Made by a program: the position numbers and the translations under genes
Assembly: GCA_958366945.1 (NCBI GenBank)
Contig: CATXCY010000019.1
Span: 1-45,961, forward strand
DNA length: 45,961 nt
Reading direction: 5' to 3'
From: Bruticola sp004554425
GTDB taxonomy: Bacteria; Vulcanimicrobiota; Xenobia; Xenobiales; Xenobiaceae
Notes under the pieces: model-generated
What the model was told of the DNA's origin: nothing
What the model saw: only the letters and a program-made list of their open reading frames with translations
The model's database searches: none
Shown here: positions 42,434 to 45,961 of the stretch, piece by piece
Layout: every line of letters starts with the position of its first letter
Position numbering within the stretch: the first letter of the stretch is position 1

Positions 42434-42887
42434 TGCCGACCTCGCTGTATTTAAGAAAAGACAAAGTGGTTAAAGCTCGCGCAGTATGGAAACTAATTTG
42501 ATGTGTTGGCTTATTAAATCTAGCTAAAGCCCAGAAAGCTTCACGGCTAATTCTTCCGTCAGCAAAATTTTGCACATAATTGAAGATTGTATCATTAGCC
42601 ATAGGGCCTTCTACAATGTCATAGTCATGGGCTTTTCCTAGACGACAAGCTACGATAAAATCCAACCATTCTTCTGTCATTTCGTCGAAATGCTTAATTC
42701 TCAAACTATCATTATGAATATATTCGTATTCATTTAAATAACCTATTCCATTAAAACGAGTAGCCCAGCGAATAGCTTGTTCCGGTATTAGCGTACAATA
42801 AAATCCAAAATAAAAATCTTTATTATATCTTTGAATGCGAATTTCTGGTGATTTTACAATTTCTTTGCTACCGTGATACAGAATCAT
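42420..42887 (-). CDS. DUF3990-like putative ADP-ribosyltransferase toxin
   Basis: The protein has 155 aa with AGGAGG eight bases before the ATG. The N-terminus MILYHGSKEIV plus NKDFYFGFYCTLIPEQAIRWA matches the LYHGS ... NKDFGxGFYxT signature of the DUF3990 group, which belongs to the ADP-ribosyltransferase fold (His of the H-Y-E triad in YHGS). Such proteins usually act as toxins in two-gene modules. The target is unknown. The gene lies divergently from marR, with about 116 bases for both promoters. The local AT-richness and the missing link to neighbouring metabolism fit an accessory gene. Confidence 0.7.
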   Translation of the reverse strand: MILYHGSKEIVKSPEIRIQRYNKDFYFGFYCTLIPEQAIRWATRFNGIGYLNEYEYIHNDSLRIKHFDEMTEEWLDFIVACRLGKAHDYDIVEGPMANDTIFNYVQNFADGRISREAFWALARFNKPTHQISFHTARALTTLSFLKYSEVGNEKQ

Positions 42888-42967
42888 AACTCGCCTCCTC
42901 TGCTTGGCATATTAGTTGTAACTTTACTACATTGCAAAATTTTACTGCAAAAAATGTGTTACCACTC

Positions 42968-42996
42968 TTGACAAATAGTTCGATATCGAATTATAT
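42968..42996 (+). promoter_or_regulatory. marR promoter with operator TTCGATATCGAA
   Basis: TTGACA (42968-42973), a 17-base spacer and TTATAT (42991-42996). The spacer holds the perfect 12-base palindrome TTCGATATCGAA (42979-42990). The same 18 bases, TAGTTCGATATCGAATTA, occur before the cupin gene, so MarR probably represses both. Confidence 0.8.
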
Positions 42997-43003
42997 TGCA
43001 ACC

Positions 43004-43420
43004 ATGGAATATCAGTACATTTTCCGTTATGCTTCTCGTCTAAGAGAAAAGGGCAATGCTTATTTGCTAGCCGAGCTCAAAAAAGCCGGTTTGCAAAGTT
43101 TGTCACCTAGCCACGGAGATATGCTAGCCTATTTATTCATGCACAAAATGTGCACTATGAGCGATTTGGCTAAGTTTGTACGGCGCAGCAAATCTACTTT
43201 GACGGTTTTGGCCGACAAGTTAGAAAAAAGCGGCTATATTGAGCGTTGGCCCAATCCTGAAGATTCGCGCAGCATTTTAGTAGGCTTAACTGAAAAAGGT
43301 TTGGCTTTGCAACCAGTATTTGAAACAATTTCTCAGGGTTTAACTAATTTGGTAGCCGAGAAACTCACCAATGCTGAAGCCAAAACTTTGGAAAAACTTT
43401 TAGGTAAATGTATTGAGTAA
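43004..43420 (+). CDS. MarR-family transcriptional regulator
   Basis: Winged-helix repressor of 138 aa from the ATG at 43004 (MEYQYIFRYASRLREKG). The longer frame from 42932 covers its own promoter and is excluded. Family features are the N-terminal dimer helix, the HTH (MCTMSDLAKFVRRSKSTLTVLADKLEKSGYI) and the wing with the conserved EDSRSILVGLTEKGL (DxRxxxxxLTxxG). The promoter contains a palindrome repeated upstream of the cupin gene 89 bases downstream, so autoregulation and control of the cupin are likely. The ligand is unknown; MarR proteins often sense phenolic or oxidising compounds. Confidence 0.92.
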   Translation: MEYQYIFRYASRLREKGNAYLLAELKKAGLQSLSPSHGDMLAYLFMHKMCTMSDLAKFVRRSKSTLTVLADKLEKSGYIERWPNPEDSRSILVGLTEKGLALQPVFETISQGLTNLVAEKLTNAEAKTLEKLLGKCIE

Positions 43421-43466
43421 AAATTTGCTTTATTTGCCAATTCAGCAGTTTTTTATCCGGTTTTAG

Positions 43467-43478
43467 TTCGATATCGAA
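43467..43478. promoter_or_regulatory. second MarR operator, upstream of cupin gene
   Basis: TTCGATATCGAA, identical to the marR operator including flanking TAG and TTA, sits eight bases before a TATAAA -10-like box (43486-43491). Bound repressor would cover the -35 and spacer region. Confidence 0.75.
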
Positions 43479-43508
43479 TTAAAGCTATAAACTAAGGAGT
43501 AACAAATC

Positions 43509-43892
43509 ATGGCTAATTATAAATTTGGACATATCAATTTTGAGAAAAATCGCGTTGAATTGCACGATATGCTCAGCTTAACCGGAGCGGAAATTTCTTA
43601 CAATTCTCTACCTGCCGGAGCTGGTGTACCTTTTGTTCACTCTCACAAAGAGAACGAGGAAATTTATATCGTTTTGGATGGTAAGGGCCTCCTCTTTGTG
43701 GACGGAGTTGAAACCGAAATTAAAAAAGGCGATTGCTTCCGCATCGATCCTAAAGGTCAGCGTTGCTTAAAGGCTGCTGCCGATTCTGTTTTGCAATACC
43801 TTTGCATTCAAACTAAAGCCAATAGCTTAGAGCACTTCACTATGACTGATGGCGTAATGTCTGAAGATATGGCTAAACCCAGTTGGTTGTAA
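43509..43892 (+). CDS. single-domain cupin protein
   Basis: Small beta-barrel protein of 127 aa with AAGGAG before the ATG. Cupin motif 1 is present as VPFVHSHKENEEIYIVLDGKG (His-x-His, Glu), with motif 2 around GDCFRIDPKGQRCLKA, where the usual His is not obvious. The enzyme or binding role is unknown; it may be a detoxifying dioxygenase or isomerase. Gene order and the shared operator place it under MarR control as its likely effector gene. A bidirectional terminator follows. Confidence 0.88.
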   Translation: MANYKFGHINFEKNRVELHDMLSLTGAEISYNSLPAGAGVPFVHSHKENEEIYIVLDGKGLLFVDGVETEIKKGDCFRIDPKGQRCLKAAADSVLQYLCIQTKANSLEHFTMTDGVMSEDMAKPSWL

Positions 43893-43901
43893 TTTATAGC
43901 T

Positions 43902-43943
43902 AAAAAAATGGCAGCTCACCATATTGGTGGACTGCCTTTTTTT
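43902..43943. terminator. bidirectional terminator after cupin gene
   Basis: GGCAG (43910-43914) pairs with CTGCC (43932-43936), with an inner CACCA/TGGTG stem. A runs precede and T runs follow, so it can serve the cupin gene and the minus-strand pseudogene alike. Confidence 0.75.
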
Positions 43944-43961
43944 AGCACTAGTGCTGACTAA

Positions 43962-45252
43962 TTACCATCTAACTATTCGATTCTTGTACAACACAGGATA
44001 GGTAGCATCGGTAGGGCGATCTATTTGTAAATAGGTATCAGTTGAAGGCCATTCGTCTAACTTCAAGCTGTAACTATTAGCTCCAGCGGCAGTTTGTTTA
44101 TATTCGCTAATCCCAGCTGCAGCAGTATCAATGCTGCCCACATTGGGGTATTGACCTTCAGCAATCCAGGCTGTAGGAATGTCGATAATCTCACTTACAT
44201 ATAAGTCACATTTTTCACCATATTTCCAAATGCTATTAGTACGAACCATGGCTGCTAAAGACATGTTGTAGCCAATGGCTCCACCATTTGTGTACTTAAT
44301 TTGATTAGGCATCCATTTACCAGTGTCTTTATCGACAAAAGCTACATAGGCTGAAGCGCTGCTGACAGCCACAGTAAGTGAATTACTAGTTAAATCATTA
44401 TATTTCGCAGAAACGGAATAGAAGTTGTCGCTGGTATATTGACGCCGTCTACGTGAAGCACGTTGCCATTTACGGTCATATAAGCGATGTCTGTAGCGCT
44501 AGGAGTAGCCCAATTGCGAGAGTCACGCTTAGATTCAATAGTGGTATTTTCGTCGTCAGTTACATCCATTTGCGGCGGAACGGGGCCTTGGCCTTCAATA
44601 TTGCTATAGGAGGCGATAACTTGCATAGGTTGGTCATTGGCTGCTGCAGTTACTACTGGAGCTTCTGGGGTAGTGCTACCATAGTCATTTTTGGGATGCA
44701 AAGTTAAAGCTTTTTTGCCTACTGTACTGAGCATGTATGTAACCATTATCTTTTAATACTTCATCGGTATAAAGCATGTGGAAGTATTGGCCACCTTCAA
44801 TAGGCTCATAAAATTCTTTTTTGTCTAAGACAGTAATTTTAACGCCATCTACGTCGGCGGGCATTATTTCCAAAGAAGTCAGTTTTTGATCGGTAACATA
44901 AATAGGTTGATCGACAGTAGCTTTAATATTTTGCCAATAGTAGCCTCAGGCTGCAAACCAGCGTCGCTGCTGTATTCTATACCAGTATAAACACCAGGCT
45001 GTCCAGTTATAGGAGCCAGCACTTTTTCATCAGGGCTGCTAAAGGAAGCAAAAGAGGTCAGATCAACAGCTTCAGCGCCCTCTACATTGGGAGTAACCAT
45101 TAAATGTAGTCAAAAAGAACTTGGCCGTTTACTTTTTGCGGTTTTAAAGGGTTAGGTACAGTAGAGCCGCTGTCACCGCAACCAGGGAGCATGAGGCTTA
45201 AACCTAAGCTGGCAGTAGCAGCTAGAGTGAAAGCAAACGTATTTTTCGTCAT
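43962..45252 (-). pseudogene. surface lipoprotein gene broken by several frameshifts
   Basis: An ATG at 45252 begins a lipoprotein signal (MTKNTFAFTLAATASLG, lipobox LPGC), but that frame stops after 50 codons at 45100. The coding sense continues in other frames: MVTPNVEGAEAVDL (45100-44879), VDQPIYVTDQKLT and EIMPADVDGVKITVLD (to about 44750), LSTVGKKALTLHPKNDYG (to 44390) and FYSVSAKYNDLTSN then AYVAFVDKDTGKW (to 43962). At least four frame changes would be needed for one product of about 430 aa. The C-terminal part (IAEGQYPNV, DRPTDATYPVLYKNRIV) matches the intact end of the next gene (IPAGQYPDV, QRPEGATYPYFGGVYI), showing they are paralogues. Neighbouring genes are free of frameshifts, so true decay is more likely than sequencing error. 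Confidence 0.75.
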
Positions 45253-45287
45253 AATTGCAGAAAGCACTCCTTTATAATTTTTTATGC

Positions 45288-45334
45288 AAAAAAGCTCCCC
45301 TAGCCGAATTTTATGTAATTTGGTTTCAAGGAGC
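45288..45334 (-). terminator. terminator of the partial surface-protein gene
   Basis: On the minus strand, GCTCC (45334-45330) pairs with GGAGC (45298-45294), followed by six T residues. It separates the intact paralogue from the pseudogene. Confidence 0.65.
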
Positions 45335-45369
45335 CTTAAGTGATAGCAAGTTAAGAGCTAGTTTGAGTA

Positions 45370-45467
45370 GTTATCAATGTAAACGCCACCAAAGTAAGGA
45401 CCTTAATTCTCGCTTTTCTCTTCTAGTACAGGCAACTTATCAATGTAAACACCACCAAAGTAAGGAT
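45370..45467. repeat. 30-base direct repeat at the 3' end of the paralogue
   Basis: The 30 bases at 45370-45399 recur at 45438-45467 with one difference (G/A). The second copy is the coding end of the partial gene (minus-strand YFGGVYID). The first lies past its stop and still reads YFGGVYIDNYSN then a stop on the minus strand. It looks like the leftover 3' end of a third, deleted paralogue. Confidence 0.8.
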
Positions 45468-45961
45468 AGGTAGCGCCTTCTGGACGCTGCAATTCCAGCT
45501 TTACATTACCAGGCCATGATTCTCCACCCACATGTATTACAACAATCCTGTAGTAATTGGCTCCAGAATGTTCCGGCAATTGTTGCCATTCATTAACATA
45601 TTTCGTATCAACCTCTTCACCAGTCTCAGAAAAATGAGGCGGAGCAACCACATCAGGATATTGGCCAGCAGGAATCATGTCTTCAGGAATATCTGTGTAG
45701 ACACAATTGCCAAAGACTTCAATTTGACCGACTAAATGTAATGGGTCCCAAAGCTGTAGAGCCATTTGGCCAACGTACTCTTCATTGAAAGTCAGGAAGA
45801 TTTCCTCAAGCTTTTGGTTCTTCTTCTCATCCCAGAACACAAGGTTGGCTTTAGCGCCTTCAACATAAATATTGGTAGTTTCAGTTACCCCATCTTGGCT
45901 ACCATTATCGTATTTAGCTACAACTTTATAGTTGTTCCAACCGCTATTGAGGCCCTCTACA
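45403..45961 (-). CDS. surface protein paralogue, 5' part outside the window
   Basis: The minus-strand frame is open from the window edge (VEGLNSGWNNYKVVAKYDNG) to the stop at 45403, at least 185 codons; the start lies beyond 45961, so an internal Met at 45840 is not the start. The visible part is beta-rich with Trp/Tyr turns (TNIYVEGAKANLVFWDEKKN, LWDPLHLVGQIEVFGN, IPAGQYPDVVAPPHF, LELQRPEGATYPYF). It is a paralogue of the broken lipoprotein gene next to it and probably also a surface lipoprotein. The family is not recognised. Confidence 0.75.
   Translation of the reverse strand, partial: VEGLNSGWNNYKVVAKYDNGSQDGVTETTNIYVEGAKANLVFWDEKKNQKLEEIFLTFNEEYVGQMALQLWDPLHLVGQIEVFGNCVYTDIPEDMIPAGQYPDVVAPPHFSETGEEVDTKYVNEWQQLPEHSGANYYRIVVIHVGGESWPGNVKLELQRPEGATYPYFGGVYIDKLPVLEEKSEN

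Overview
The window is a bacterial chromosome segment (no plasmid or phage backbone seen) of moderate GC with dense operons, TTG/GTG starts and clear sigma70-type promoters. Glucose-6-phosphate isomerase reads very like cyanobacterial PGI, and CsaB plus a DUF5693 protein suggest a pyruvylated cell-wall polymer. A non-photosynthetic relative of Cyanobacteriota (Vampirovibrionia-like) or another deep phylum is possible, but the phylum is not settled by what I can read.

Region 1 (1-6119) is a complete minimal type II-C CRISPR-Cas locus: tracrRNA with its own promoter, cas9, cas1, cas2, a 7-repeat array transcribed from the opposite strand, and a flanking tRNA-Thr. Its outstanding property is that Cas9 has lost three of its four RuvC catalytic residues (Asp to Cys15, His to Ser777, Asp to Ser780), while the HNH residues, Cas1, Cas2, tracrRNA and repeats all look intact. 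This predicts a natural HNH-only (nicking) or binding-only Cas9 system.

Region 2 (6273-15128) is mostly housekeeping: pgi, an exported protein, a WYL regulator, a CDF metal exporter, rplJ-rplL with an attenuator-type leader, a Nudix hydrolase, thioredoxin, an independent structured RNA of about 237 nt that folds like 6S RNA, and a class A beta-lactamase. Region 3 (15178-20313, minus) is a four-gene envelope operon ending in csaB and a small membrane protein. Region 4 (20492-27608) holds an exported protein, a Val-Cys-Gly tRNA operon, a lipoprotein, rpe, a PASTA-only membrane protein and a PASTA kinase.

Region 5 (28000-41833) has a large TPR protein, pta, an exported NHL propeller, then two adjacent pseudo-enzymes: a TPR protein with a Lon-type protease domain lacking the Ser-Lys dyad, and a ClpC-like AAA+ protein with its ATPase residues substituted. 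An exported protein, an HEVGH metallopeptidase and class I fructose-bisphosphate aldolase follow. Region 6 (41990-45961) is accessory: an ADP-ribosyltransferase-type toxin-antitoxin pair, a MarR regulator and cupin sharing an identical operator, and tandem surface-protein paralogues, one of them broken by several frameshifts and one running off the window.
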